A stretch of DNA of 64,000 nt from Flaccisagitta enflata. Lineage: Eukaryota; Chaetognatha; Sagittoidea; Aphragmophora. The notes beneath the pieces are model-generated. The model was not told where the DNA came from and ran no database searches. It saw only the letters and a program-made list of their open reading frames with translations. Position numbers and translations under genes: made by a program. The stretch covers positions 54,250,001 to 54,314,000 of the forward strand of contig OZ231126.1 in the NCBI GenBank assembly GCA_965153355.1. Reading direction: 5' to 3'. Of the stretch, positions 1-12,984 are shown piece by piece. How positions within the stretch are numbered: position 1 is the stretch's first letter; every line of letters starts with the position of its first letter.

Positions 1-48
1 TAAGAACATTGAAGGCTTGCCCAGAAAGTGACGTTCCTATAAGAAAAA

Positions 49-293
49 ACAAGGCCAACACCTATAAGTCGAGACTTACAGATTAACTTAGAATGACTTA
101 GAATGACTTAGTTTACCCTTAAATAACTTAAAATGAGTTAAAGAAATAAAACAGATAAAAAAAGTAAAATGGGGACCGACTGACTGACCAACCAACCGAC
201 CAACCAACCGACCGACCAACCAACTGACCGACCAACCGACTGACCGACGGACGGACAAAGCGGGGTGGAGAGTTGCGTGCACGCGACTAAAAA
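49..293 (-). repeat. Family I interspersed element, copy 1 (GACTTA core)
   Basis: It opens with ACAAGGCCAACACCTATAAG. A core of about 10-bp GACTTAGAAT units and a GACC/GACG tetranucleotide run follow, and it closes with the hairpin GCGTGCACGC inside GAGTTGCGTGCACGCGACTAAAAA-type sequence. The same order of modules recurs at 53,311-53,660. A further CGGGCCTTGTT fragment follows at about 305-318. No coding potential; the short open frames are translations of the GACC run. Confidence 0.75.
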
Positions 294-322
294 GTTGGCC
301 TTGTATCGGGCCTTGTTAAACA

Positions 323-1918
<1,596 letters not shown>

Positions 1919-2190
1919 GTTTGTGCGTAAAAGAAACTAGGCCGGATTCACGACAATTTTGCCTCTTCTATAAGATACAAAGTTTTATGTACTATTTGTT
2001 TTTAGTCGCGGACACGCTACTCTAGAACTGATGAGTACACAGAAATTATGTAAACGCTTACGCTTACAAGCACAGTAAAAAATAGCGAGTACGCCATCAC
2101 TGCTACAAATAACGTAGGAAGATGAGACAGAGATAGAGAAGTACAAATATGTAGCTATGCGCAGTCTGCTCTTGACGATTGTGACGTTCG

Positions 2191-2421
2191 TGAACAAGTG
2201 AACGCGGAGTCACAATGTCGTTGCAAAGGGGTGGGCAGGGGTATCCCACCCCCAGCTTCACCCCAACCACACCCCCAACACCCCTCCAACACCCTCACAC
2301 ACAAACAATACCAACAGAAGCATCCAAAATACGCGTCTTTCGCGTTTTCAACTTGAGCGTGACAAGCTGAGCGTGACCAACGGACGGACGGACAAAGCCT
2401 CTCATAGAGTTGCAACTAAAA
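2191..2421 (-). repeat. Family I, subfamily with CAATATTGTG end, copy 2
   Basis: It has GAACAAGTGAACGCGGAGTC at the low end, then GGGGTGGGCAGGGG, a GGACGGACGGAC run and CTCATAGAGTTGCAACTAAAAA at the high end. It lies head-to-head with the next copy at 2,603. Confidence 0.65.
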
Positions 2422-2602
2422 AGGAAATCAGTTACGAAGCAAAACAAGCCCGACTGGGTAAAGAAGCGTCCGGACTGTGTCTCCGCGTGTATTGAATTTG
2501 GTGCGAAGCATGTGAAATGAATAGAGAGACAGATGGACGATCAGACATATGAAATGACAGAGTACTAAGGAGGCTCTCCAAACACATTTCTCAATAATCT
2601 TT

Positions 2603-2835
2603 AGTTGCGGACACGCAGCTCTATAAAAGGCTTTTTCCGTCTGTCCGTCCGTCTGTTGGTCCATGTTCGTCCGTCCATCCGTCCTTAATGATTGAGTCAA
2701 AAAGTGGAAAAAACGAGCATTTTGGATACTTTTCGTGTATGTTTGTGTGTGGTTGGGAATTGATGTGTGAATCTGGGTTGGATGCCCCTGTCCACCCGTC
2801 CGCAACAATATTGTGACCCCGCGTCACTTGTTTCT
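2603..2835 (+). repeat. Family I, subfamily with CAATATTGTG end, copy 3
   Basis: It starts TAGTTGCGGACACGCAGCTC, runs through a GTCCGTCC tetranucleotide tract, and ends CCGTCCGCAACAATATTGTG followed by GCGTCACTTG. Inverted relative to the copy at 2,191-2,421. Confidence 0.7.
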
Positions 2836-2855
2836 ACTTGTGACAATCGCGGTTG

Positions 2856-3035
2856 TAGCCACTTGCTACGCATTCTACACTCCGGTTTTTTTTTGTCTGT
2901 CTGTCGGTTGGTCAGTCCCCCTTTTACTTTTTCGGCGTTTTTGAGCTTTTTGGGCTCACTGCTCCCGCCCAAATGCATCACTGATATCCTCCATCACTGC
3001 CCCTGCCCACCCGCAAGCGACTGGGGTAGCCAATA
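2856..3035 (+). repeat. Family I copy 4 (degenerate hairpin end)
   Basis: TAGCCACTTGCTACGCATTC is a decayed form of the TAGTCGCGTGCTACGCGACT hairpin end. It is followed by the shared core ACTTTTTCGGCG and CTCCCGCCCAAATGC, then CCCGCAAGCGACTGGGGTAG. This intact core is useful because family II insertions interrupt the same stretch elsewhere. Confidence 0.65.
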
Positions 3036-3126
3036 GGGCGACTACCTGGAGGGTCAAATGTGGTCAAGTTTCAAAACGCCTCAGCCAACTAACCATACAC
3101 TCTACGTCATATTTAAAAAGGAATTG

Positions 3127-3272
3127 AGGTCAGCGGAGATCGGTATCTAGAAAGAAAACCCGCACGGCAACACTATAGAGTTACAATGGGCGTAAAATTG
3201 CTTTCATATACTTTACCATTTTGTTGCCGTGCGAGTTTCTTGATCAAATCCCGACCTCTGCTTGTCTGATTT
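3127..3272. mobile_element. Small hairpin MITE-like repeat
   Basis: AACCCGCACGGCAACA on the left is matched in inverted orientation by TTGTTGCCGTGCGAGTTT on the right. The outer parts GAGGTCAGCGGAGATC and GACCTCTGCTTG also pair imperfectly. About 145 bp, no coding content. Confidence 0.5.
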
Positions 3273-3378
3273 ACTGCCTAAATGCCGCTTAGAATGTACG
3301 ATTAGATGGCGGAGGAATTCTAAATTTTGAGCCAAAATCACCCTTCAGGTAACCAGCCTAGTAGCCATGTATCCGGCC

Positions 3379-3520
3379 ATGTTAACGGGCCACTCGGTCG
3401 CTCACTACATTCGTTCCCTCACTTGCTCCGCAGCGCTCCACTCCGTACGCTTGCTTCACTTGCTCGCTCCATTCTCGGGCAATCTCACTCACTTTGCTCA
3501 CTATCTTGTGGAGACAGTTG
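3379..3520 (+). repeat. GAGCGAGTGAGC-type interspersed repeat, copy A
   Basis: GGCCACTCGGTCGCTCACTA is followed by alternating CACTTGCTC/CGCTCC motifs. The same opening recurs on the minus strand at 50,323-50,487, which shows that this is one dispersed family rather than simple sequence. The 64-residue open frame across it is not a gene. Confidence 0.6.
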
Positions 3521-4565
3521 AAATTCTAAATATGTGTTTACGCTGAAAACAAGTTTCACGGAATCACTTGAGATTCTTGTTGACAATAGAAACACACCCA
3601 GTAAATGATCTCATTCGGGGCAAAAACAGCTGAGAAATACAGACGCATAGATGGATGGACAGACGTACGGACAAATGGATGGACCAACTGACCAATAGAT
3701 TGAGAAGGAGTGGCGTAGTTTGGATATAAGGGGCCTTACAATTTTTTATATAATCGAAGAAGGGATTTTTTTCTTTTTTATGGTTTTTGAATCATGGTTA
3801 ATTTATACTAAATAAGGCGCATCAAGATAATTTCTTGATGGTGTTAGCACTATGTCCTTGCGTTTAGGACGATGTAATACTTTTTTGGAATTCCAAAGCA
3901 GATCCGACCATGCAAGCTTAACATCAAGAAAATGATTATTTTAATATTAATCATTAATTTTTAAAATCTGACTTAATATATACACATAATCATGTTCATC
4001 ACGTCATGAGCTTTCGAACGATATGCTGCTTTATATATATTGTTGAAAAAGAAAACAATTTATGATCTATTTAGTTTTTTGCTCAACTTACTCAATCGGC
4101 TACAGCGCGTAAACCTTTTTGAGCACAAGAAAATCAACCACCGCGAAGCAGCCATTTTTACTGAAACAAACTTAACAAATGCATGCATGGTAGAAGGTGA
4201 GCGCATAGACCGATTTTGATGAAATTTGAGATATAGGCCCTTCTTGGTCTCTTCTTTCATATATATTTGAACCTCGCAGACACACGCATAATGAGATCCG
4301 TTTCCACTTCGTCAAAGTTGAGGCTCAATTTGAAAGTTTCTTGGGATCGCGTTAACCATTTTTCTCCCGTTTTTTTATGATTTCTTGATGCTATATAATG
4401 TAATCTGACAAGCTTTAGCATATTTCGCAATGATAATAGCTCATGGCTCGACAATCAACACTTGTTATCGCATATTCAAGCTATATTTGGCGCAGAAAGT
4501 TCGCGTTTTTCAACGATTATCTTACACAACCTAGCTGAGCGTCATGACCGGTCGCTACTTGTAGC
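3521..4565. other. Non-coding interval
   Basis: It contains a short GGATGGAC tetranucleotide remnant (about 3,650-3,700) of family I type, then AT-rich sequence. Short frames on both strands show no recognisable domain and no splice context. Confidence 0.5.
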
Positions 4566-4582
4566 AGCATACATGGCTTTAA

Positions 4583-4616
4583 AACGACAACGACGACAAC
4601 AACAACAACAACAACA

Positions 4617-4647
<31 letters not shown>

Positions 4648-4835
4648 AAACAAAAACGACAACGACAAAAACGACGACAACAACGATGACAACAACAACA
4701 AAAGCAACAACAACGACGACGACGATAAAAACAACGACAACAACGACGACGACAAAAAAAAACAACAATCACGACGACAACCAAATCGACGACAACCAAA
4801 TCAACGACAACAACGACTACGACAAGATCAAGATA
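4583..4835. repeat. (CAA/CGA)n trinucleotide tract
   Basis: Alternating ACGACA, ACAACA and GACGAC triplets run over about 250 bp. The Gln/Arg, Thr and Val frames on the two strands are all translations of the tract. Confidence 0.95.
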
Positions 4836-4980
4836 GCAAGAAGAGGTACCAACGTCCTTTGGGTAAACTTAAAGAAATCTTTTCCCTTTGGGAATGGGGT
4901 TATTCAAGGCGGATGATGCCTGTGGCGAATATGCTCGAGAAGAGGCAAACCTGTTGACCTTCTTGATTATGAATTGAGGA

Positions 4981-5135
<155 letters not shown>

Positions 5136-5246
5136 AAACACACAGACAAACCATTTCCTCATGATGGCGCACATGGCAATGACGTCAAACACGATGTACT
5201 TTGGGCCGTTGAAGTAGAGGAAAAGCGGAGGCTACTGTGTAGTCTA

Positions 5247-5925
5247 ACAAGGCCAAGTATACGGCTACCCAAGTCGCGTGCGGGTGAGCAGGGGCAGTGA
5301 TGAACTAGTCAGCCAAGGATCGCACATGGTCAGCGGTACCCGATGCCCTGCTGAGTGATCCAGTGAAGAAGAGGAGTGAGAGCAGGGCAGCGGCCCCAAA
5401 GGGCCGATGTCCTGTAGAACACAGGGGGGAATTTCGAGACGTCCGTCCGTCCTGAGGGGGCTCTAGATGGCTGATTTATGCCACTGAAGGCATATCTGAG
5501 GGTTGGAGGGCATGATTAAGGCTTGGAGAGCAGATTTGAGGTTTGGCGGGCTGGTTATAAGCTGGGAGGGCTGATTGAAGGTCTGGAGGGCAGATTTGAG
5601 GTCTGAGAGGCAGATTTAGGGCATGGGAGGGGGGGCTGATTTGAAGCCAAGCGGGCTGATTTTAGGCCTGGAGGGCTAAATTGAGTCCTGGGAGGGCTAA
5701 TTTGAGGCCTTGATGGTCAACGGGGGGGGGGGGGGACGGACGGAAGGACGGAAGGACGGAAGGACGTACGGACGTCTCGAAATTCCCCCCTGTGTTCTAC
5801 AGGACATCGGCCCTTTGGGGCCGCTGCCCAAAAGGGCTAACCAAGCATTTGGGCAGGAGCAGTAATACAAAAACCGCCCGTAAACGCCGAAAAAGTGGAC
5901 TAAAACGATTTCTATGAACAGCCTT
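5247..5925 (-). repeat. Family I copy 5, interrupted by family II
   Basis: The left piece ACAAGGCCAAGTATACGGCT through GGGCAGTGATGA ends at 5,304. The right piece resumes after 5,836 with AAGCATTTGGGCAGGAGCAG. In the intact copy at 2,856-3,035 (reverse complement) these two pieces are about 20 bp apart, so family II was inserted here. Confidence 0.65.
5305..5836 (-). mobile_element. Family II element, copy 1 (complete)
   Basis: Outer end CTAGTCAGCCAAGGATCGCA; inner inverted blocks at 5,385-5,455 and 5,760-5,829 read GGGCAGCGGCCCCAAAGGGC and its complement. Between them is a degenerate repeat of about 20-35 bp built on GGAGGGCTGATTTGAGG, then a G run and GGACGGAAGGAC units. No protein is encoded. 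It sits inside a family I copy. The class is uncertain; the CTAG end is compatible with a Helitron-type 3' end, but the hairpin is weak. Confidence 0.75.
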
Positions 5926-6238
5926 TTTTCATATTTCTATTTAGTATCTATACCTTCCTAGAGTAAAAGAATTTCATCAGGCTTGCTTGATCATACGCAA
6001 GGCCAATAAGTGCAGTAAGACAAGTCAAATTCATGAGAAAGGGTGGATCTAACGCTGGAGCGAAATCTAAAATCTGATTTTAAGGACAACTCAGCCAAAG
6101 TTGAGAATTGATCACCCCACATACCTTATTATAAGATGAAAACGAGGAAACTGACAAACATAAGAGACAGAAGATGCGTAGACGTGATGAAGCCTCGAAC
6201 AGAGTCTAAAAAAAGAACTTTTTCCCCCTTCTCATGAA

Positions 6239-6368
<130 letters not shown>

Positions 6369-6439
6369 CGGGCCTACGAATTCCGGTAATAACGCCCTCG
6401 CATCTGAGCACAAATCACTTCAACTACCTAAACTGCGGC

Positions 6440-6645
6440 AATAACACCCACGACCACGTCACATACACTGTTTAGACCACATTCAGCTACAAGAGAACTC
6501 TGCATAGCCTTCACGCCCTTCACGGTACATACACTGTTTAGACTATGTATGGCCGCAAGAGTACACTGCACAGTAGACCCATTTTTCTCGAGACTTTTGT
6601 AGCTAGAAAACATACTACAGCACCACATTGTTGCAAACTCCATCT
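6440..6645. repeat. ~60-66 bp tandem repeat, left block
   Basis: Units contain ACATACACTGTTTAGAC and GCCTTCACG, at 6,461 and 6,527. The same units resume at 7,257-7,400, so the array appears to have been split by the insertions between. Confidence 0.5.
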
Positions 6646-6669
6646 GCTATCAAGTTGTTGAAAAGAAAA

Positions 6670-7116
6670 AAACAATTTTCAAAATTCTTGGCTCGATTCT
6701 AGAACCTCAAATTTTTCAAAAAGTATAGAAAAATAAAAATTTAAAAATAGAAAATTTTTAAAATCTGATTGCAGATACATATTTTCCATAAAGATATGGG
6801 TGCATAAAGTATAATTCTGGTTGTTTTGTTTTTTTGGATTCTAATGAGAACATGATGAAAAATTCATTTTTAACCAAAAAAAAAGCAAACAAAAGAACAA
6901 TTTCGCGTTTTTTGTTGTTTTTTTTAGTATTTGAAAAGCTTTTAGTAAAATTATCAAAAAAGAAGAGCACTTTCAATTCATACTTTTTTGTGAGGAATCT
7001 GAATCTGCTATCAGATTTCAAAAACTTTCATTTTAAAATTTCGATTTTATTTATACTTTTTAGAAATTTTGACGTTAGAGAATGGAGCCAAGAATTTTGA
7101 AAATTATTTTTTTCTT
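6670..7116. mobile_element. AT-rich foldback/MITE
   Basis: The left arm starts CAATTTTCAAAATTCTTGGC and the right arm ends with its near-complement CCAAGAATTTTGAAAATTAT. Pairing continues inward for about 100 bp (for example AAATCTGATTGCAGA with CTGCTATCAGATTTC). The interior is A/T rich and non-coding. It probably inserted in the 60-66 bp tandem repeat. Confidence 0.6.
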
Positions 7117-7117
7117 T

Positions 7118-7256
7118 TTAGTCTACACCTTGCTGTGTTGGTTGGTAGGTCGGTCCGTCGGTAACATTTCTGAATTTCGAGCGGTTTTCGCATCACTGCT
7201 CCTGCCCAACCGTCCGCGACTGGATTGCCGTGTATTCGGCCTTGCACCTTGTATCA
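7118..7256 (+). repeat. Family I copy 6
   Basis: TTAGTCTACACCTTGCTGTG is a shortened hairpin end. It continues GAGCGGTTTTCGCATCACTG, CTCCTGCCCAACCGTCCGCG and finishes ATTGCCGTGTATTCGGCCTT. Confidence 0.75.
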
Positions 7257-7400
7257 ATACGATAGCAGAAAGACTGCACGGCACGGCCTTCACGACACGT
7301 ACACTCTTTAAATTACAAACAGCAACAAGCGTTCACTGCACATAACAGTCTTCACGACATGTACACTGTTTATGCTACATACAGCCTTCGTGACGACAAA
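7257..7400. repeat. ~60-66 bp tandem repeat, right block
   Basis: ACGTACACTCTTTAAATTAC and ACATGTACACTGTTTATGCT are units of the repeat seen at 6,440-6,645. Confidence 0.45.
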
Positions 7401-7950
7401 TATTGCGATTGGTCAATTTACGCAAACAAAAGAGACGATTGTTGATATATATGTATATATGCATACACGTCAAAAAGCTTTATAAACACGCTGATTTTCT
7501 AGTAAGACAACGCAATGAAACGCTTTGTGCAAATTTCATGCAGAAGTGCTGGCCGCATAAGCACTCCTCCATCTTCCACTGCACTCCTTCATGCGGAACC
7601 AAACGACCCTTATTTCATCCCTAATGAAGAGAAAGGCGAGAAGCTCTTTTTCCCTTTTCCAAAGAGCCCAAGAGAACAGCAAAGAAAGAGCACAACTTAT
7701 TCTTAGAATAAGGAAGCAACTAATCACCCCCCCCTTCTTTGTTTCACTTAGTATGTGTGAGTAATGTGGAATGTGTAAAACTAAAAGTGAAATAAAAGAG
7801 TGAAACACACAACCGAGGTTGTGCATGCTTTCTCTGATTCTGTAATGCGTGCTTGTTCTTCTCGGGTTCCTATATGGACTACTTGCCCACGTCCCACCCT
7901 GGCCTCGACCCCATACTGTAAATACAGATACTCTCAATTGATTAGAGTAT
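7401..7950. other. Non-coding interval
   Basis: A 133-residue minus-strand frame (7,536-7,937) and two short plus frames overlap here. None shows a domain, biased codon pattern or splice signals consistent enough to call a gene. Confidence 0.4.
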
Positions 7951-8367
7951 AAGTACAGCAGGCCCGGCCAGAGAAATGGCGGGCCCCCCTCAGACCCCCT
8001 TGCCCGGGCCCCCTACCCCCCCCCCCGCTCTTCATACCAAATCTTCAAAATATTTTTATCTATATATTATGTACATTCTGCATAATACCTTCAATTCTAT
8101 ATTTGATTTATATTCAATACCATCAATTTCATCAAGGTCACAATAACTACCCTCTAGAATTGTTTGTCACGTTTACAATAGCCCATTTAAACATATGCTT
8201 ATAATAGCCCATTAAAACACACTATCAACTGTATCTTGAAAATGGGACATGGAATTGTAGTATTAAACAGGCGTTGATAAAGTCCAACAAGGCTAAAACG
8301 CGATCACATCAGAATTTGTTTGACTGGGCTATCTTCATAGACTAAACTTTCTCTCATAAGCACTATC

Positions 8368-8532
8368 ATGGTTTTTTCTTTTTTACTTTTTTTTTCTCTT
8401 TTTTTCTCTCTTTTTTTTTCTTTAATTTTCTTTTTTATTTCTTTCTCTTTCATCCTTCCCTTTTTTCTTCTTTACTTTTTTACTTCTTTTCTCTACTTTT
8501 TTTTCTCTTCTTTTCCTTTTTTTTTTCTCTCT
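8368..8532. repeat. Poly-pyrimidine (T-rich) tract
   Basis: A T-rich tract with interspersed C, inside the hAT-like element; the Phe/Ser-rich open frame across it is compositional. Confidence 0.8.
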
Positions 8533-8940
8533 CATCTCAGGGCACACTGTAGCACAGACAAACTTACTGAGCAGTTTCCTTATGTCTAAGATTTATTAAT
8601 GCATCTCATTGACAAAGGAGGGCACTCCTATCAACTGCCAGAGTTTGCGATGAAAAAAATAAGAACGAATGAAAAATGAAATGAAAAATGAAAAAATAAG
8701 AAAATAAAAAATAAGGGGAAGACCTTGCTGCCATTTTAGAATAACACAATTTGATTATACAGTACGATGGGAGCAATACGAGCAGTAGAAAGAGGGCCCT
8801 CTATATTCTCACTGTTTAAAGGAAGAACCTAAAGCTTTGGTTTTTCTGAAAGCTGATGGTCCAAGGTATTGAGTGAACACAAAATTCCAAACCAAGTGAT
8901 TCATAACAAAACCGCCAATTGATACCATCAAAGTGCATGA

Positions 8941-9031
8941 GGCATGATAGCTCTGTTGATAGAGTGCTGAACTTGAGAATAATAATATCTCTCTCTTCAG
9001 TGTCACAGGTTCAAATCCTGAGTGGTGCTGC
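8941..9031 (+). tRNA. tRNA-like sequence or tRNA-derived SINE head
   Basis: An A-box-like TAGCTCTGTTGATAGAGTG gives a D stem CTCT/AGAG. A CTGAA/TTCAG stem could be an anticodon stem and has about 17 extra nucleotides in the loop, like a tRNA intron. The B box GGTTCAAATCC lies in a CAGG/CCTG T stem. A T7 run follows as a possible Pol III terminator. The acceptor stem is poor, so it is probably a pseudogene or SINE head. Confidence 0.5.
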
Positions 9032-9217
9032 ACTTTTTTTCTTTTTGGTCAATAGTTAGAGCTAGAGGATTAAAACTATATTCACTCAAAGCTCTTGCTC
9101 ATCAGCTTTCAGAAAAACCATAATTGAAGCTACTTCATTAGAATAGTGAAGCAGGAAATGACCCTCCATCTGAGGTTCTCATTGCTCCTATGGTACTGTA
9201 ACTCTTGCCAAAAAACT

Positions 9218-9284
9218 GGGATAGATTAGTGGTAACACCCTTGCTTTTTGCCGGCAAGGTTCTGAGTTTGAATCTTGAAATTTA
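9218..9284 (+). tRNA. Degenerate tRNA-like sequence
   Basis: TAGATTAGTGGTAACAC resembles an A box, CCTTGC/GCAAGG can form an anticodon stem around a TTTTTGCCG loop, and GAGTTTGAATCTT resembles a B box. The layout is glycine-tRNA-like but decayed. Inside the hAT-like element. Confidence 0.35.
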
Positions 9285-9332
9285 CGTTCATTTTTCATTG
9301 GGGCAGAATTTTGAGAATCAAAAATGTAGATG

Positions 9333-9400
9333 TCAGATGAGAATCGAACTCAGGATTTATCTATCCAAATGTGAATTACTTATCAAGGCGCCACCTGCAT
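9333..9400 (-). tRNA. Degenerate tRNA-like sequence
   Basis: On the minus strand GGTGGCGCCTTGATAAGTAA is A-box-like and GAGTTCGATTCTC is a good B box, about 45 bp apart. Third tRNA-like segment within 460 bp. Confidence 0.35.
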
Positions 9401-9608
9401 ATGCAGCCTATGCACTGTGCCTTTTTAAAGTTACTCTTCTTTCAGTATTCCTCTTCCTCATCTACTCTTCTTAATCTTATCCTCTTCCTCTTCCCCACAT
9501 TGCCATACTAGTTGATGGAAAGATTGGGATTCAACTGGACATCGTCGCTGAAAACCATTGCTGCCAGAATGACTTTCCATCTGCTCTGAGCGCCAAGGCG
9601 GCAATAAT

Positions 9609-9677
9609 ATGCACATGCTTATATATTTGGAATATGCTTATATATTTGGAATATGCTTATATATTTAGAATATGCTC
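9609..9677. repeat. 21-bp tandem repeat, three copies
   Basis: ATATGCTTATATATTTGGA repeats three times with one change in the last unit. Confidence 0.8.
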
Positions 9678-10002
9678 AGTCTCCTCTATGCAATGGTGAG
9701 GAATGATGAGGGCATCGTCCCTTTTTACTGCAATATCTTAGAGAAAAAAAAACTTTTTTCATTTTTTTTTTCACTTTCCTCCTTGTTTTGACCCCCTTTA
9801 ACAGAATAAAACACCCATTTTGTTCTCTCCTCTTTATTAAAACAAATATTGAGAGAGAAAAATTGAAAAAATCCTTCAGTTTTACGCCGGGAATTGAGCT
9901 TAAGTGGCTCTCTGTGCAGGGGCCCTGCCGGGCCCCCCTGGAGCCCGGGCCCCCTTTCTTAGAGGGGGGTGACCCCCCCCTCTGGCCGGGCCTGAAGTAC
10001 AG

Positions 10003-10575
<573 letters not shown>

Positions 10576-10632
10576 AACCCCCTTGAAACTTCCAATGCAA
10601 TATATCCCAAATTTTAGCAGTAAAAAAGTATA

Positions 10633-10965
10633 AACACGGCCAACATCCCTAACTCGCGTGTAGGAAATAAAGAATTTTAGAAGACTTAAACTGACTTTTC
10701 ACGACTCAGGATGACTTTAGATGACTCTCAATGACTTACAAAAACGTAAAACAGCGTAAAATGACGTAAATGACTAAATTGACCCAATAAACTTAAGCGA
10801 CTTAATATAACCTTAATGACTTAGAATGACTAAAAATGACTTAAAATGACCTAAAAAGACTATAAAATGATTTTAAGTAATAAAAAAGTAAAGTTTGACC
10901 GAAAGACGGTCCAATAGACCGACGTATGGACAGATGGACTAAAAGCGACTAAAAATTACGACCAA
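10633..10965 (-). repeat. Family I copy 7 (GACTTA core)
   Basis: ACACGGCCAACATCCCTAAC, then TCGCGTGTAGG, a core of GACTTA/GACTAAAAAT units, GACC-type tetranucleotides, and AAAAGCGACTAAAAATTACG. Confidence 0.6.
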
Positions 10966-11298
10966 AAAAAGCCAGGTAATTGTTCATATCCCACTGATTC
11001 AAGAAGAAGCTATATGCAGACACTACTGAGACAGAAGCGTAAGCGTAGACACCATCGATCATTCAAATTGAGGGATAAGATGGCTATTGGCGTGGATGGG
11101 GGGGAGCAAAATGCTACATCCATGGCTATTGGTATCTTATCACAGATTATTGGATAAGAAAACAAATTCCAAAATCGCTTTCTATCTCAGTAGTTGCACT
11201 CAACTTCTTAAGTTCTTTAGACAATCTAACAAATCAAATCATAGACAAGATGGGATCTCCTCCTTTCCTTAGGTACAATACCATTATAAGAGGTCATT

Positions 11299-11833
11299 GC
11301 TGAGCCAGTCGGGTGTGTCAAAATTTAAAAAATTTTTTTGATCAGATCGTCATCATCAAGGAGTGTTGGGACACTAATTCTAAGGTACTTACCATTTTTG
11401 TTTTTCTTAATTTCATTTATCTTCCGTTTTTTTCAAATCTCCATTCAGCCCCTAATTTGTATATTGTAGTGCAGCTGGTTTTGCACAGGGATTCTTTATC
11501 ATAAGAATAAAAATCAGAACCCATTTCTTATCTTATTCTTTAATCTAAAAAGAATTGGAATCAAAATATTTTACTTTTTATAAGAAGAAATAAGAACAAA
11601 AAAAAACATAATTTTTGAATGATATATCAGTCTCTTTTTCAACAAAACTGGGTAGAGTCGCTAAAAGTACATATATTTTTGACAATCTTTACTCGCGCTA
11701 AAAAAACGGAAGATGATTGAAATTGGAAAAAATAAAAATGGTAAGTGTCTTGTAATTAGTGTCCTCACACTCCCTGATGATGATGAGCTGATCAAAAGAC
11801 CTTTTATATATTGACACACCCGACTGAGCCAGC
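11299..11833. mobile_element. Foldback/MITE, 535 bp
   Basis: GCTGAGCCAGTCGGGTGTGT at the left is paired by ACACACCCGACTGAGCCAGC at the right. Pairing extends about 140 bp inward (for example AAGGTACTTACCATTTTTG with AAAAATGGTAAGTGTCTTG). The centre is unpaired and AT-rich. No protein-coding sequence. Confidence 0.8.
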
Positions 11834-11924
11834 GCCAACTGCAGCTTCAAATTCCATTCCCAACATGTCGTCCCGAACATGTAAATCTAGCCTCAGGGAC
11901 ATAAACACTATCTTTTTGCCTTTT

Positions 11925-12166
11925 TAGTCGCGTGCTACGCGACTCTATGACCCGCTATGTGGGTCGGGTGGTCTGTCGCCATTAGCTTTTTTTGCGTTTT
12001 TGGGCGTCTTTTGCATTACTACCTGGTCTTTTAGTCTTTTAATCTTTATCTTAAGGTCTTTTGGTCATTGGGTCTTTTAGTCAACTGGTCTTTTGGTCCT
12101 TTAGTCTTTTAGCCTTTTTCTCTTTTAGTCTTTTGACCGCACGCGACTTGTAAGGTGATGGCCTTG
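11925..12166 (+). repeat. Family I copy 8 (TCTTTTAG core)
   Basis: The hairpin TAGTCGCGTGCTACGCGACT opens the copy. The private satellite in this copy is GTCTTTTAGTCTTTTAATC. It closes CCGCACGCGACTTGTAAGG and GGCCTTGTTC. Confidence 0.75.
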
Positions 12167-12984
12167 TTCTCAGACAGCACTTTCACTAAATCTGGACAAG
12201 TACCAAATGATCTAGTCTGTCGGTGAGGAGCTGTCACCGCCGCTCGGTCGCAACACAGAATCCATCTCCGCCACTCAATGTTTCTTTTCTTTATATTACT
12301 ACGAGCCCCTACTTCTGGGTCATTAACTCATTATCATTATTTCTGTTGCTTACATCTCGTCTCGTTTAATGTTAGCCGTTGTCTCCCTTTCTGGAGGGTC
12401 CCCCTTTTCACCCCATCTGTAGATGATATTTTCCCAGCCAGCAGTTGACATGTGGGCGGACAGAGTTCTGTTCAGACCTCTACTTTAACCTCAGCGGGCT
12501 ACAACACACACATCAACACGCATACACACAACAACACACACAAAACACATCAACAACACGAGCTCACATACACACTTACACATCACACATACCAACAACA
12601 CACACAACGACAAAATGCACAACGACAACAACAAACACACTCCTTTTCATTCATAGTCTACTCATATATACTCACATAAATTCAAATATTCTCAGATTTC
12701 CACTTGACAAACATTCTCTCGTTTAACTTAAACGGTTTACATCATACGCTACAGCAAAAACATACCTTCACACTACAACACGCACTCACACATACACACT
12801 ACAGCACTCACTCACTCACTCAAACTCACGTTTCCCAGCTGTAAATACCCCAATCTTCAATTTTTCCTTCCAAACCACGATCCTTTTGGCCAGTCGACAG
12901 CCAATTTTCAAGAGACCACTTTTCCCGAGACTTACACAAATGGCTGAGAGCCAACGAGCTAATCGAGTCGCGCGCGCAATCAAA
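12167..12984. other. Non-coding interval with ACA-rich tract
   Basis: A CA/CAA-rich stretch (about 12,500-12,650 and 12,770-12,830) lies in otherwise plain sequence. The open frames of 75-93 residues across it are Thr/His-rich translations of that tract. Confidence 0.5.

Larger units (their letters stand above)
7951..10002. mobile_element. hAT-like non-autonomous element with 8-bp TSD
   Basis: The element proper is 7,959-9,994 (2,036 bp). Both ends are CAGGCCCGGCCAGAG in inverted orientation, and they are flanked by the identical 8-mer AAGTACAG at 7,951-7,958 and 9,995-10,002. A CAGG-type end with an 8-bp duplication is the known signature of the hAT superfamily. No transposase frame is present. 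The subterminal zones are G/C-homopolymer rich; the interior holds a T-rich tract and three tRNA-like segments. Confidence 0.9.
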
